Program-made: the position numbers and the translations under genes
Part shown: positions 43,453 to 52,086 of the stretch, one piece after another
How positions within the stretch are numbered: the stretch's first letter is position 1
How the letters are laid out: each line of letters begins with the position of its first letter
Notes under the pieces: generated by a model
The model's input: the letters and a program-made list of their open reading frames with translations, nothing else
Databases searched by the model: none
Told to the model about the DNA's origin: nothing
Assembly: GCA_963700775.1 (NCBI GenBank)
Contig: CAVOYU010000010.1
Coordinates: forward strand, 62,001-126,000
Direction of reading: 5' to 3'
DNA from: Thermohalobaculum sp963700775
Lineage (GTDB): Bacteria; Pseudomonadota; Alphaproteobacteria; Rhodobacterales; Rhodobacteraceae
DNA length: 64,000 nt

Positions 43453-45891
43453 TCAACGGTCGTCCAGCGAACCGCCGGTGCCGGTCTTCCGCAGCTCCTC
43501 CGCTTCGACAACGTCGAGCGCTCGGCGCGCCGCCGCACCGACCGCCTGCCGCCCGGCCTCGTCGAGCTCCTGATCGGCGCGGGCGCCGGGGATGCGCACA
43601 GTGACCTCGCGATGGGCGAACTTGATGCCCTCGCGTTCGAACAGCTCCCGGACCTCGGCGAAGACGCGCTTGCGGATCACCCACTGGTCGCCCGGCCGGG
43701 TCATGAATTTGACCCGCACGATCATCGCCGAGTCGTCCATCTGGATCACGCCCTGGCTCTTCAGCGGCTGCATGAATTTAGCGCCGATCTCCGGGTCTTC
43801 CAGCAGTCGCTCGCCGAGCTTTTTCACAAGCTTGCGTACCCGCTCAACATCCGTGTCGTAGGTCAGGCGCAACGGCAGCTTCATCATCACCCAGTCGCGC
43901 GAGAAGTTGGTCAGATGCTGGATCTCGCCGAAGGGGATGGTGTGCAGCATCCCCAGATGGTGGCGTAGCTGGAACGAGCGCAGCGAGATCTTCTCGACCG
44001 TGCCCTTGACGCCCCCGACATCGATGTACTCGCCCTTGCGGAAGGCATCGTCCAGCAGGAAGAAGGCGCCCGACAGGATGTCGCGCACCAGCGTCTGGCT
44101 GCCGAAGCCGATGGCCAGGCCGACAATGCCGGCACCGGCGAACAGCGGCGCCACGTTGGCGCCGAGCTGCATTGCCACGATCAGGGCGAGCGCGGTCAGG
44201 ATCACGATCAGGATGAAGTTCCTGACCAGCGGCAGCAGGGTCGCAAGCCGCGAGGCCCCGCCGGCGCCGCCCTCGTCGCCGGGCGTCAGCTCGATGTCGC
44301 CGCCCTCGTCCTCGATCTTGTTGTCGAGCCATATGCGGGCGGCCTGAAACACGGCATAGCCGATGAAGCCCACCTGCAGCAGGTCAATGGCGGTCTCGAC
44401 GACTGCATGCCGGGAGAAGAAGTCGAAGCCGCCCCAAAGCAGCGCCAGGGCATAGAGCGCCGCCCCGAGCGCGACCAGCGAGGCGAGCCGGCGGGCCAGG
44501 TCCTCCATGCTCCGCATCCCGCGCACTGGCGCGGTGAACTCCCCGCCTGCGAGCAAGATCCGCTCGTCGTCGCCGCCCTCGTCGTCGGTCTCTACTTTGG
44601 CGCCGGCTTGCGGCGCCGCCTCGACCGCTGCATCCGTGCCCCGCGGCTGGTCCGGCGCGACCTCCGCGGCTTCGGCGTTCAGCAACCGGATGCGGCGCTG
44701 CCGGTCGAAGCCGCGCTCGATGACGTAGATTCCCGCCGCGTAAACGAAGAGCCCGGCAATCACGGTAATGAACGGCACCAACAGCCGTGCCGGACCGGTC
44801 TCCACCCCCATGATCAGCCGGAAGCAGAGATCGGCCCAGGTCACGACCAGATAGGTGGCCCCGGCTGGCGCCCAGAGTGCCGCTCCGACGCGCGCCAGCC
44901 ACGTCGCCTCACCGGGCGTCCGGCCATCGAGGATCGCGGACGAGACCGTGCGCCGGTTGGCGCTGATGGCGCCAAGGAACAGCCCGACGGTCACCGACAT
45001 AAGCAATACCGTGACGACCACATAGGCTTCGCGCGGAAGGCCGAGCAGCTTCATCCACGAGCAGAACACCGCCGCCACGATTCCGAAGCTGCTCGCGACC
45101 GTCAGCCAGCGGTAGAGCCGGCGGGCATCGGGATCCCCAATCCGCGGCAGGCGGTAGCGAGTCAGGAAGGGCGCCACGATCATGCGCCAGATCGTATCGA
45201 CCAGCATCACCGCGCTCCAGGTGCCGAAGACGGCAATCGCGGTCAGCACAGTCGCCTCGTGCTCCTGGTAGAAGAACAGACCGACCGTTGCCGCGACCAG
45301 GATTGTCAATCCGATCGCCAATCCGGTGACCACGACCCGGTAGAGCAGCACCGGGAGCCTGCCAGCATAGCCGCCGCCGGCCCTCGCCTGCATTCGGATG
45401 AACGACGGCCGGGCAACAAATTGCACGAAGAAGGCCGTGAACGCCTGGCCGACCACCAGCAAGAGGCTGGCGAAAACCGCAACACCAAGAAAGAAGATGC
45501 CGCGACCGGTCGGGCTGGCGGCCGCTAGGGCCGTCGAAATCTCGTCGAAGGCGCCGGGCGCGCGCTCGGCCAGGCCGATGAGCCTGGTGCGGAACAGCGA
45601 GATCGACTTCTGCACCGTCCCGATCATCGGATCGCCGCCGCCGGCTTCGAGCCGGGCATAGTCCGCCGGTCCCGGCTGGGCCCCGGCAGGATATTCCGGC
45701 AGCGACTGTTGCGGCGACGCTCCGGCGCCCGCCGGCTGGGTTCCGAAAAGTTTGCCGTAGTCCGGTAGCTGGGCCTGTGCCGGAGCACCAGACAGCACCA
45801 GCAGCACAAGGCAGGCGACCGCCGCCCGCGCGGACCCCGCCCAGGACCGCGTCAGCCATCCCTTCCCCTTCGGCCCGTCCACGTCGGCCAT
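43453..45891 (-). CDS. Large mechanosensitive ion channel of the MscS family
   Basis: 812 residues: signal sequence (ARAAVACLVLLVLSGAPAQA), a periplasmic Pro/Ala segment, about ten membrane helices, then the conserved MscS core. The pore helix is LFAGAGIVGLAIGFGSQTLV, followed by DDAFRKGEYIDVGGVKGTVE and SLRSFQLRHHLGMLHTIPFG in the beta domain. A C-terminal alpha/beta vestibule closes it. These channels open under membrane tension at hypo-osmotic shock. It is the first gene of the minus-strand operon with the TPR protein, two TSUP transporters and TIGR02186 protein, and is divergent from the glycosyltransferase operon. Confidence 0.9.
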   Translation of the reverse strand: MADVDGPKGKGWLTRSWAGSARAAVACLVLLVLSGAPAQAQLPDYGKLFGTQPAGAGASPQQSLPEYPAGAQPGPADYARLEAGGGDPMIGTVQKSISLFRTRLIGLAERAPGAFDEISTALAAASPTGRGIFFLGVAVFASLLLVVGQAFTAFFVQFVARPSFIRMQARAGGGYAGRLPVLLYRVVVTGLAIGLTILVAATVGLFFYQEHEATVLTAIAVFGTWSAVMLVDTIWRMIVAPFLTRYRLPRIGDPDARRLYRWLTVASSFGIVAAVFCSWMKLLGLPREAYVVVTVLLMSVTVGLFLGAISANRRTVSSAILDGRTPGEATWLARVGAALWAPAGATYLVVTWADLCFRLIMGVETGPARLLVPFITVIAGLFVYAAGIYVIERGFDRQRRIRLLNAEAAEVAPDQPRGTDAAVEAAPQAGAKVETDDEGGDDERILLAGGEFTAPVRGMRSMEDLARRLASLVALGAALYALALLWGGFDFFSRHAVVETAIDLLQVGFIGYAVFQAARIWLDNKIEDEGGDIELTPGDEGGAGGASRLATLLPLVRNFILIVILTALALIVAMQLGANVAPLFAGAGIVGLAIGFGSQTLVRDILSGAFFLLDDAFRKGEYIDVGGVKGTVEKISLRSFQLRHHLGMLHTIPFGEIQHLTNFSRDWVMMKLPLRLTYDTDVERVRKLVKKLGERLLEDPEIGAKFMQPLKSQGVIQMDDSAMIVRVKFMTRPGDQWVIRKRVFAEVRELFEREGIKFAHREVTVRIPGARADQELDEAGRQAVGAAARRALDVVEAEELRKTGTGGSLDDR

Positions 45892-46092
45892 CTGCGCTCC
45901 ATGGCTGCTCGATCATGGACAGGATATGCGATCCGGCAGGCAAATGACCACCGCTCGCAACAAGTTGCCGGAAAGTGAGCACCTGCGACAAATTTCTCCG
46001 TTTAGATGCGTGAAATCCGATCAGCACTTGCTGAGCGGCAAAAGATGAGGCATTTCTTAACGCTGTTCGGCGGGGCTGAGATGGGGGACAGA

Positions 46093-47316
46093 ATGACTGG
46101 CATGTTGCCAGGCCTCGGCCGCGGCCGCGAGTTTCGTACTCTGCTCTACAGCCATGACACGTTCGGGCTCGGTCATCTGCGGCGCTCGCGCACCATAGCC
46201 ACGGCACTGATCGAGGCGGACCCGGACTGCACCGCCCTGATCGTGACCGGCTCGCCGATCGCCGGCCGGTTCGACTTCCCCGAGCGGGTCGACCATGTGC
46301 GCCTTCCGGGCGTGGTCAAGCTGCCGGACGCCAGCTACACGTCGTCGAACCTCCGGATGGACATCGACGAGATGGTGTCGCTGCGCGGCGCGATCATCGC
46401 AACCACCGATCGCGAGTTCCAGCCGGACCTGCTGATCATCGACAAGGAGCCCTGGGGTTTCCGCCACGAGATGGCCGATACCCTGAAGGCTGCCCGCGCC
46501 CGCGGGGCGCGCATCGTGCTCGGCATCCGAGACGTTCTCGACGACGAGGACGCGCTCGCCCGGGAATGGGAGCGCAAGGGCGCCATCGAGGCGATCGAGC
46601 GGTTCTATGACGAGATCTGGATCTACGGCATCCCGCAGATCTGCCGCCCGCTCGCCGGGCTCGGCCTTTCGGCGCGCATGGAGCAGCAGGCCTTCTACAC
46701 CGGCTACCTCCGCCGCGAGATGCCGGACTGGCCGGTGGCTTCCGGCAACGACCAGCCCACGGAGCCCTATATCCTGGTCACCACCGGCGGCGGGGGCGAT
46801 GGCACCGCGCTGGTCGACTGGGTGCTGCGCGCCTACGAGGCCGACCCGACGCTGAAGCCGCATGCACTGATCATCTATGGCCCTTTCATGAAGGCGCCCG
46901 ACCGGCAGGCATTCGAAACCAGGGTCGCAGCGCTGAGCGGCCGGGTTACCGCCCTCGGCTTCCATGCCCGGCTCGAGCGGCTGCTGGCCGAAGCCACCGG
47001 GGTGGTCGCCATGGGCGGCTACAACACCTTCTGCGAGATCCTGTCGATGGACAAGCCGGCCATCATCGCGCCGCGCACCCGGCCCCGCCGCGAGCAGGTG
47101 ATCCGCGCCGCAGCCGCGGAGCAACTGGGCCTGGTGCGGATGCTGGCGCCGGATCGCGACGGCAGCGGCGCGCAGGTGATGGCTGACGCGATCCGCGCCC
47201 TGCCTGGCCAGCGCCGGCCCTCCGAGACCCGGATCCCCGGCCTGCTCGCCGGCCTGCAGACCATCGCCGAGCGGGTCACGGCCCCCGCACCGCTGATCGC
47301 CGCCGCAGGGGAATAG
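46093..47316 (+). CDS. MurG-like (GT-B fold) glycosyltransferase family protein
   Basis: 407 residues. The N-terminal domain begins TLLYSHDTFGLGHLRRSRTI, a glycine-rich loop typical of MurG/UGT-like proteins. The C-terminal nucleotide-sugar domain has ILVTTGGGGDGTALVDWVLR and VVAMGGYNTFCEILSMDKPA with PRTRPRREQVIRA. Donor and acceptor are unknown. GGGGGAC lies just before the ATG at 46093, which I prefer to in-frame ATGs at 46006 and 46081. First gene of a tightly packed six-gene run; 3 nt before the next start. Confidence 0.82.
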   Translation: MTGMLPGLGRGREFRTLLYSHDTFGLGHLRRSRTIATALIEADPDCTALIVTGSPIAGRFDFPERVDHVRLPGVVKLPDASYTSSNLRMDIDEMVSLRGAIIATTDREFQPDLLIIDKEPWGFRHEMADTLKAARARGARIVLGIRDVLDDEDALAREWERKGAIEAIERFYDEIWIYGIPQICRPLAGLGLSARMEQQAFYTGYLRREMPDWPVASGNDQPTEPYILVTTGGGGDGTALVDWVLRAYEADPTLKPHALIIYGPFMKAPDRQAFETRVAALSGRVTALGFHARLERLLAEATGVVAMGGYNTFCEILSMDKPAIIAPRTRPRREQVIRAAAAEQLGLVRMLAPDRDGSGAQVMADAIRALPGQRRPSETRIPGLLAGLQTIAERVTAPAPLIAAAGE

Positions 47317-47319
47317 CCG

Positions 47320-48540
47320 ATGGCGGGGTCGCTGGCGGTGGTCCTCAAGGGCTATCCGCGGCTGTCGGAGACGTTCATCGCCCAGGAACTGCGCGCCCTC
47401 GAAAGCCGCGGCCACCGCTTCGACATCTGGTCGCTGCGTCATCCCTATGACGACCGCATCCACCCGATCCACGAGGAGATCTTGGCTCCGCGGCACTACC
47501 TGCCGGAGTATCTCTACCAGGAGCCGCTCCGGGTGCTACGCTCGGTCCTCCGCGCGGCGCGCGACCAGCGTTTCTGGACCGTGGCCCGCATCTGGCTCCG
47601 CGACTTTCGCCGCGATTTCACCCTGAACCGTATCCGAAGGCTCGGCCAGGCCTGCGTGCTGGCGGTCGAGCTGCCCGAGGACACCCGCTTCCTCTACGCC
47701 CATTTCCTGCACACCCCGGCCTCGGTGACCCGCTATGCGGCGCTGATGCGCGGCATCGGCTGGGGGTTCTCGGCCCATGCCAAGGACATCTGGACCATCC
47801 CCGATTGGGAGAAACGCGAGAAGATCGCCGACTGCAGCTTCGGCGTCACCTGCACCGGCACGGGCGCCGAGCATCTGAAGGACCTTGACGACGGCGGCGG
47901 CAAGATCGACCTCGTCTATCACGGCCTCGACCTCCGGCGCTTCCCGCCACCGCCGGAGATCCGCCATGCTTCGAACCGCTTTACCATCCTGTCGGTGGGG
48001 CGGCTGGTGCCCAAGAAGGGCTATGGCGACCTTATGGAGGCCCTGAGCCAGCTTCCGCGCAATCTGGACTGGCGCTTCATCCATATCGGCGGCGGCGAGT
48101 TGAGGAAGGGTATCGAGATGCGCGCCCGCCGGCTCGAGATCGACGACCGGATCGAGTGGCGCGGCAAGCGCGCACAGCAGGATGTGATCGCGGCGCTGCG
48201 CTCCTCGGATCTCTTTGTGCTGCCCTCGGTCATCGCCGATGACGGCGACCGTGACGGCTTGCCGAACGTGCTGATGGAGGCCGCAAGCCAGAAGCTGCCG
48301 ATCCTGTCGACAGGAATCTCGGCGATCCCCGAGTTCATCACCAATGGCGAGCACGGAACCCTGGTGCCGCCAGGCGATGCCCGGGCGCTGGCGCGCGCGA
48401 TCACCGAACTCGCCGCCCAGCCGGAGCGCCGGGCGGCGATGGCGGATGCCGCCTACAGGCGCTTGCGCGCCGGCTTCGGCATGGAGGCCGGGATCGAGGT
48501 CATCGACCGGCGGCTGCGGGCCGCCCTGGCCGAGGCATGA
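47320..48540 (+). CDS. Glycosyltransferase family 4 (WcaL/AmsK-like)
   Basis: A 406-residue GT-B retaining glycosyltransferase. The N-terminus AVVLKGYPRLSETFIAQELR is the hallmark of colanic-acid WcaL-type enzymes. The C-terminal donor domain has FTILSVGRLVPKKGYGDLME, LFVLPSVIADDGDRDGLPNV and the EX7E-type LMEAASQKLPILSTGISAIP. Likely transfers a hexose onto an exopolysaccharide or glycolipid intermediate at the cytoplasmic face. Its stop overlaps the next ATG by 4 nt. Confidence 0.87.
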   Translation: MAGSLAVVLKGYPRLSETFIAQELRALESRGHRFDIWSLRHPYDDRIHPIHEEILAPRHYLPEYLYQEPLRVLRSVLRAARDQRFWTVARIWLRDFRRDFTLNRIRRLGQACVLAVELPEDTRFLYAHFLHTPASVTRYAALMRGIGWGFSAHAKDIWTIPDWEKREKIADCSFGVTCTGTGAEHLKDLDDGGGKIDLVYHGLDLRRFPPPPEIRHASNRFTILSVGRLVPKKGYGDLMEALSQLPRNLDWRFIHIGGGELRKGIEMRARRLEIDDRIEWRGKRAQQDVIAALRSSDLFVLPSVIADDGDRDGLPNVLMEAASQKLPILSTGISAIPEFITNGEHGTLVPPGDARALARAITELAAQPERRAAMADAAYRRLRAGFGMEAGIEVIDRRLRAALAEA

Positions 48541-49610
48541 CCGCAGGCCCGCGCATCGCCTTTCATGCCCCGATGAAGGCCCCGGACCATCCGAACCCCT
48601 CGGGCGACAGGCTGATCGCGCGGCTGACGCTGGCGGCGCTGGCGCGCGCCGGGTTCGACGCAACTTGCGTCTCCCGGCTGCGCACGCTGGAGATGACGGG
48701 AGACGCGTCGGCGCAGGCGTGGATCCGGGCCGAGGCAGAGGCCGAGGCATCGCGGCTGATCGGCGATTTCGCCGCCAGCCCGCCGGCTCTCTGGTTCACC
48801 TATCACTGCTATTACAAGGCGCCGGACCTCATCGGACCGGCGGTGAGCACGGCGCTGGGCATCCCCTACGCGATCTCCGAGGCATCGGTATCGCCGCGCC
48901 GCCGTGACGGTCCATGGGCCGGCTTCGCCACGCTTTCCGACGCCGCCATCACCCGGGCCGACAGGCTGTTCTGGACCACCGCCCGCGACCGCCCGGGCCT
49001 CGAGTCAGCGGGTCATGGCGCGAAGCTTGTTCATCTGCCGGCCTTCCTCGATCCCGGCCCGGCAACCGCGCCGCACGCCGCCGGCACCACGCTGCATCTG
49101 CTGGCAGTGGCCATGATGCGCCCGGGCGACAAGCTCGAGAGCTACCGCCGCCTCGCCGCCGGCCTGGCGAAGCTTGGTGGCGACTGGCGTCTGACCGTCA
49201 TCGGACACGGCGCGGCGCAGGCCGAAGTGCTGGCGCTCCTCGCCCCGTTCGCTGACCGCGTGACCCATATCGGTAGCGTCACCGACCCGACCCTGATCCG
49301 ACCGCATTACGAGGCGGCGGACCTGCTGGTCTGGCCCGGCGTCAACGAGGGCGTCGGCATGGCCTGGCTCGAGGCGCAGGCCGCCGGCCTGCCCGTGGTG
49401 GCCGAGGACGGCCCCGCCGCGCGGGCGCTGGTCGGCGGCGGCTGGCTCGCACCTCCGGACGACGCCGCCGCCTTTGCCGCCGCCATCGCCGGTGCCGCCG
49501 GCAACCGCGCGGGCCTGTCCCTTGCCGCCCGCGACCACGTCGAGAGGCATCACAGTCTCGACGCCGCCGCCGCGACCCTGAAGTCCAGCCTCTCTGAGCT
49601 CATCCCGTGA
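48537..49610 (+). CDS. Glycosyltransferase family 4-like protein
   Basis: A 357-residue GT-B protein. The N-terminus (IAFHAPMKAPDHPNPSGDRL) is short and unusual. The C-terminal domain has LHLLAVAMMRPGDKLESYRR, the HIGSVTDPTLIRPHYEAADL segment and the donor-site NEGVGMAWLEAQAAGLPVVA. Acceptor and sugar unknown. Translationally coupled on both sides (ATGA at the start, GTGA at the end). Confidence 0.8.
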   Translation: MTAGPRIAFHAPMKAPDHPNPSGDRLIARLTLAALARAGFDATCVSRLRTLEMTGDASAQAWIRAEAEAEASRLIGDFAASPPALWFTYHCYYKAPDLIGPAVSTALGIPYAISEASVSPRRRDGPWAGFATLSDAAITRADRLFWTTARDRPGLESAGHGAKLVHLPAFLDPGPATAPHAAGTTLHLLAVAMMRPGDKLESYRRLAAGLAKLGGDWRLTVIGHGAAQAEVLALLAPFADRVTHIGSVTDPTLIRPHYEAADLLVWPGVNEGVGMAWLEAQAAGLPVVAEDGPAARALVGGGWLAPPDDAAAFAAAIAGAAGNRAGLSLAARDHVERHHSLDAAAATLKSSLSELIP

Positions 49611-50203
49611 CCCGGATCGCCCTCATGCGCCATTTCCCCACCAGCTGGAACCAGGCGCGCCGGCTGCAGGGGCAGACCGACATCTCGCTGACAGACGCCG
49701 CCCGGCACGCGCTCGAAGGCCTCGCAATCCCCGCCCCCTGGAACCAGGCGAGGTTGGTCGCCTCGACGCTGATGCGTGCCGACGAGACCGCCCGCATCCT
49801 CGCCCGCGGCCGCGCGGTCGAGAGCGACACCCGGCTGGTCGAGGTGGACTACGGCGCCTGGGAGGGCCGGCGCGGTGCCGACCTGCTGGCCGACCCGTCC
49901 TCGGGCTACTCCCATGTGGAGAACTGGGGCTGGCACCACCGCCCGCCCGAGGGCGAGAGCCCCTGGGACGCCTGGCAGCGGGTTCGGCCGGCGCTGGCCG
50001 AGATCGCCGTGGCTGGGGCCCCTGCGCTGCTGATCGTACACCGGGCGCTGATGCGTGTGGTGCTCGCGCGGGCCTGGGGCTGGGACTTCGACCGCCCGGA
50101 ACCATTCAAGATCAGGCGCGGCCGCATCTACCCGATGACCCTCGCGCCGGACGGCGCCCCTTCCGACCCCGGCGAGCCCGTCCGCCTGGTGCCGTTCCCT
50201 TGA
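49607..50203 (+). CDS. Histidine-phosphatase superfamily protein in glycosyltransferase operon
   Basis: A 198-residue phosphoglycerate-mutase-like phosphatase. The catalytic start is LMRHFPTSWNQARRLQGQTD (RHF rather than the usual RHG), the acid is probably Glu in RLVEVDYGAWEG, and the second histidine is in LLIVHRALMRVVLA. Likely hydrolyses a phospho-sugar or similar metabolite feeding the glycan pathway, as GmhB or CobC relatives do elsewhere; the substrate is inference. GTG start at 49607 overlapping the upstream stop as GTGA; its own stop overlaps the next TTG. Confidence 0.82.
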   Translation: MTRIALMRHFPTSWNQARRLQGQTDISLTDAARHALEGLAIPAPWNQARLVASTLMRADETARILARGRAVESDTRLVEVDYGAWEGRRGADLLADPSSGYSHVENWGWHHRPPEGESPWDAWQRVRPALAEIAVAGAPALLIVHRALMRVVLARAWGWDFDRPEPFKIRRGRIYPMTLAPDGAPSDPGEPVRLVPFP

Positions 50204-51330
50204 CCCGGGTCGCCTTCCTCTGCTGCCACCTGACCGGCACGGGCCACCTGGTCCGCACCCTCTCCCTCGCCCGCGCCACAGCGGCTGCAAGTGCCGAAGT
50301 GATGGTGATCAGCGGCGGACGGGCGCTGGCGCATGTGGACACGGCCGGACTGCGACTCATGCAGCTTCCCCCGGTCCACGTACCAGATTTCGACTTCTCG
50401 ACCCTGCGCCGGCCGGACGGAACTCCCGCAGATCCGTCCTACATGGCCGCCCGGCGCGATACGCTGATCGAGGCGATCCGCGACTTCCGACCCGACGCTC
50501 TCGTCACCGAGACATTCCCCCTCGGGCGGCGCATCCTGGCGGCAGAGTTCGAGGCTGCCATCGCCGCCGCCCGCGAGGTCAGGCCGGGCTCGGCGGTCCT
50601 GGCCTCGGTCCGCGACATTCCTGAACCGCCGAGCAGGCGCGGCAAACTCGACGAGGCCGCCGGCCGTCTGCGCCGCCACTATGACGCGGTGCTGGTCCAT
50701 GGAGACAAAGGCTTCCTGCCGCTGTCGGCTACCTGGCCGCTGCCCGGCGACCTCGCGCGGACGATCCGGCACACAGGCTACGTCGCTGAGCCCGGCCCGC
50801 CCAGCTGCGGCCCCGCCGGCGAGACCGTCCTGGTCTCGGTCGGCGGCGGCGTGCTCGGCCGCCGCCTTCTGACGTTGGCGGCTGGGGCAGCCGCACGGTC
50901 GCAGCAGCCCTGGCATCTTCTTGCCGGGGGGTCGGATGCGCCGGAACTGGCGGGAGAGCTATCGTCCCGGTTTGTGTCGCCCAACCTCGTCATCGAGCCC
51001 GCCCGACCCGACTACCGCGCCCTGCTCGCGACCGCCGCCTGTTCGGTCAGCCTCGCGGGCTACAACACGGTCATGGATCTTGCCGGCTGCGATACTCCCG
51101 CCATCGTCGTTCCCTTCGACGAGCACGGCGAGCGCGAACAGGTGATCCGGGCGGAACGGCTGGCGGGGCTGCCCGGTTTCGCGGTAGTGAGGCTTGCCGA
51201 CCTGACCCCGGAGTGCCTCGCCGCCGCGGCCAGGGCCGCCGCCGAAGGCCAGCGCCGTCCGCCGATGCCCATCGCCCGCGACGGCGCGGCCCGCGCCGCC
51301 GCGACGATACTGGAGCTTGCCGCGAAATGA
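50200..51330 (+). CDS. Second MurG-like glycosyltransferase
   Basis: 376 residues with the MurG-type N-terminal loop VAFLCCHLTGTGHLVRTLSL and donor domain VLVSVGGGVLGRRLLTLAAG. A later VSLAGYNTVMDLAGCDTPAI with PFDEHGEREQVIRAERL closely parallels the first gene of the operon (GGYNTFCEIL, REQVIRA), so the two are probable paralogues acting on related acceptors. It starts with TTG at 50200 in a TTGA overlap and ends in an ATGA with the methyltransferase. Confidence 0.8.
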   Translation: MTRVAFLCCHLTGTGHLVRTLSLARATAAASAEVMVISGGRALAHVDTAGLRLMQLPPVHVPDFDFSTLRRPDGTPADPSYMAARRDTLIEAIRDFRPDALVTETFPLGRRILAAEFEAAIAAAREVRPGSAVLASVRDIPEPPSRRGKLDEAAGRLRRHYDAVLVHGDKGFLPLSATWPLPGDLARTIRHTGYVAEPGPPSCGPAGETVLVSVGGGVLGRRLLTLAAGAAARSQQPWHLLAGGSDAPELAGELSSRFVSPNLVIEPARPDYRALLATAACSVSLAGYNTVMDLAGCDTPAIVVPFDEHGEREQVIRAERLAGLPGFAVVRLADLTPECLAAAARAAAEGQRRPPMPIARDGAARAAATILELAAK

Positions 51331-52034
51331 CCGAGCGCCGCCGCATCCACGATGTCGAGGGGCTGAGCGAACGGCTGCAGACGATCACCAACCGCGCCCG
51401 GGTCGACCTGCGCTACCTGCACGACGAGCGCACCCGCGAGCACATCATCGCCGCCACTCGCGATTGCTCCCGAATTCTCGACATCGGCGCCGGGATGCGG
51501 GGACATCTGGGCGCTCTCGCGGGCCGGGTCGAGACGCTCGACCTCAACGATATCGACGCCGAGGCCGAGAACCTGACCCGGCCCGATATCCTGGGCGATG
51601 CCTGCCAGCCCTTCCCGGATTGGATGGCGGGCCGCTACGACGCGGTGATCGCGCTCGCGATCCTCGAGCATGTCTACGACCCGCCCGCAGCAGTCGCAAA
51701 CTTCCGCGCCGCGCTGAAGCCGGGCGGCAGGCTGTTCCTCTATGTTCCCTGGATGTGGCGCTACCACGCGCCGCGAAACCTGGTGTTCCAGGACTACCAG
51801 CGGCTCAGCCGCGACGGCATGGCCTATCTGCTGCGCGACTTCGACGAGGTGACGCTCTACCCGCTCCGCGGCAAGTACTCCGCCATCCTCAACATGCTGA
51901 AATTCTGGAAGCCCGCGGTCGAACGCCGGTTCGGCGGCCGGGTCAACCGTCTGCTCGACCGAAGGGTCTCGGGCTGGCGCAACACCGTGCAGGCCAGCGG
52001 CTTCTTCGCCGAGGCGTTGAAACCGCCGGATTGA
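51327..52034 (+). CDS. Class I SAM-dependent methyltransferase
   Basis: A 235-residue methyltransferase with the SAM-binding motif CSRILDIGAGMRGHLGALAG, acidic VETLDLNDIDAEAENL, then YDAVIALAILEHVYDPPAAV and FRAALKPGGRLFLYVPWMWR. It resembles enzymes that methylate lipids or glycan intermediates. It is the last gene of the coupled run, so methylation is the probable finishing or capping step. The ATG at 51327 overlaps the preceding stop. Gap to the next gene is 52 nt. Confidence 0.83.
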   Translation: MTERRRIHDVEGLSERLQTITNRARVDLRYLHDERTREHIIAATRDCSRILDIGAGMRGHLGALAGRVETLDLNDIDAEAENLTRPDILGDACQPFPDWMAGRYDAVIALAILEHVYDPPAAVANFRAALKPGGRLFLYVPWMWRYHAPRNLVFQDYQRLSRDGMAYLLRDFDEVTLYPLRGKYSAILNMLKFWKPAVERRFGGRVNRLLDRRVSGWRNTVQASGFFAEALKPPD

Positions 52035-52086
52035 CCCGCAAGCCCCGCCATCGCATGGTCCGCGCCAGACCACGAAGGAAGTGCCG

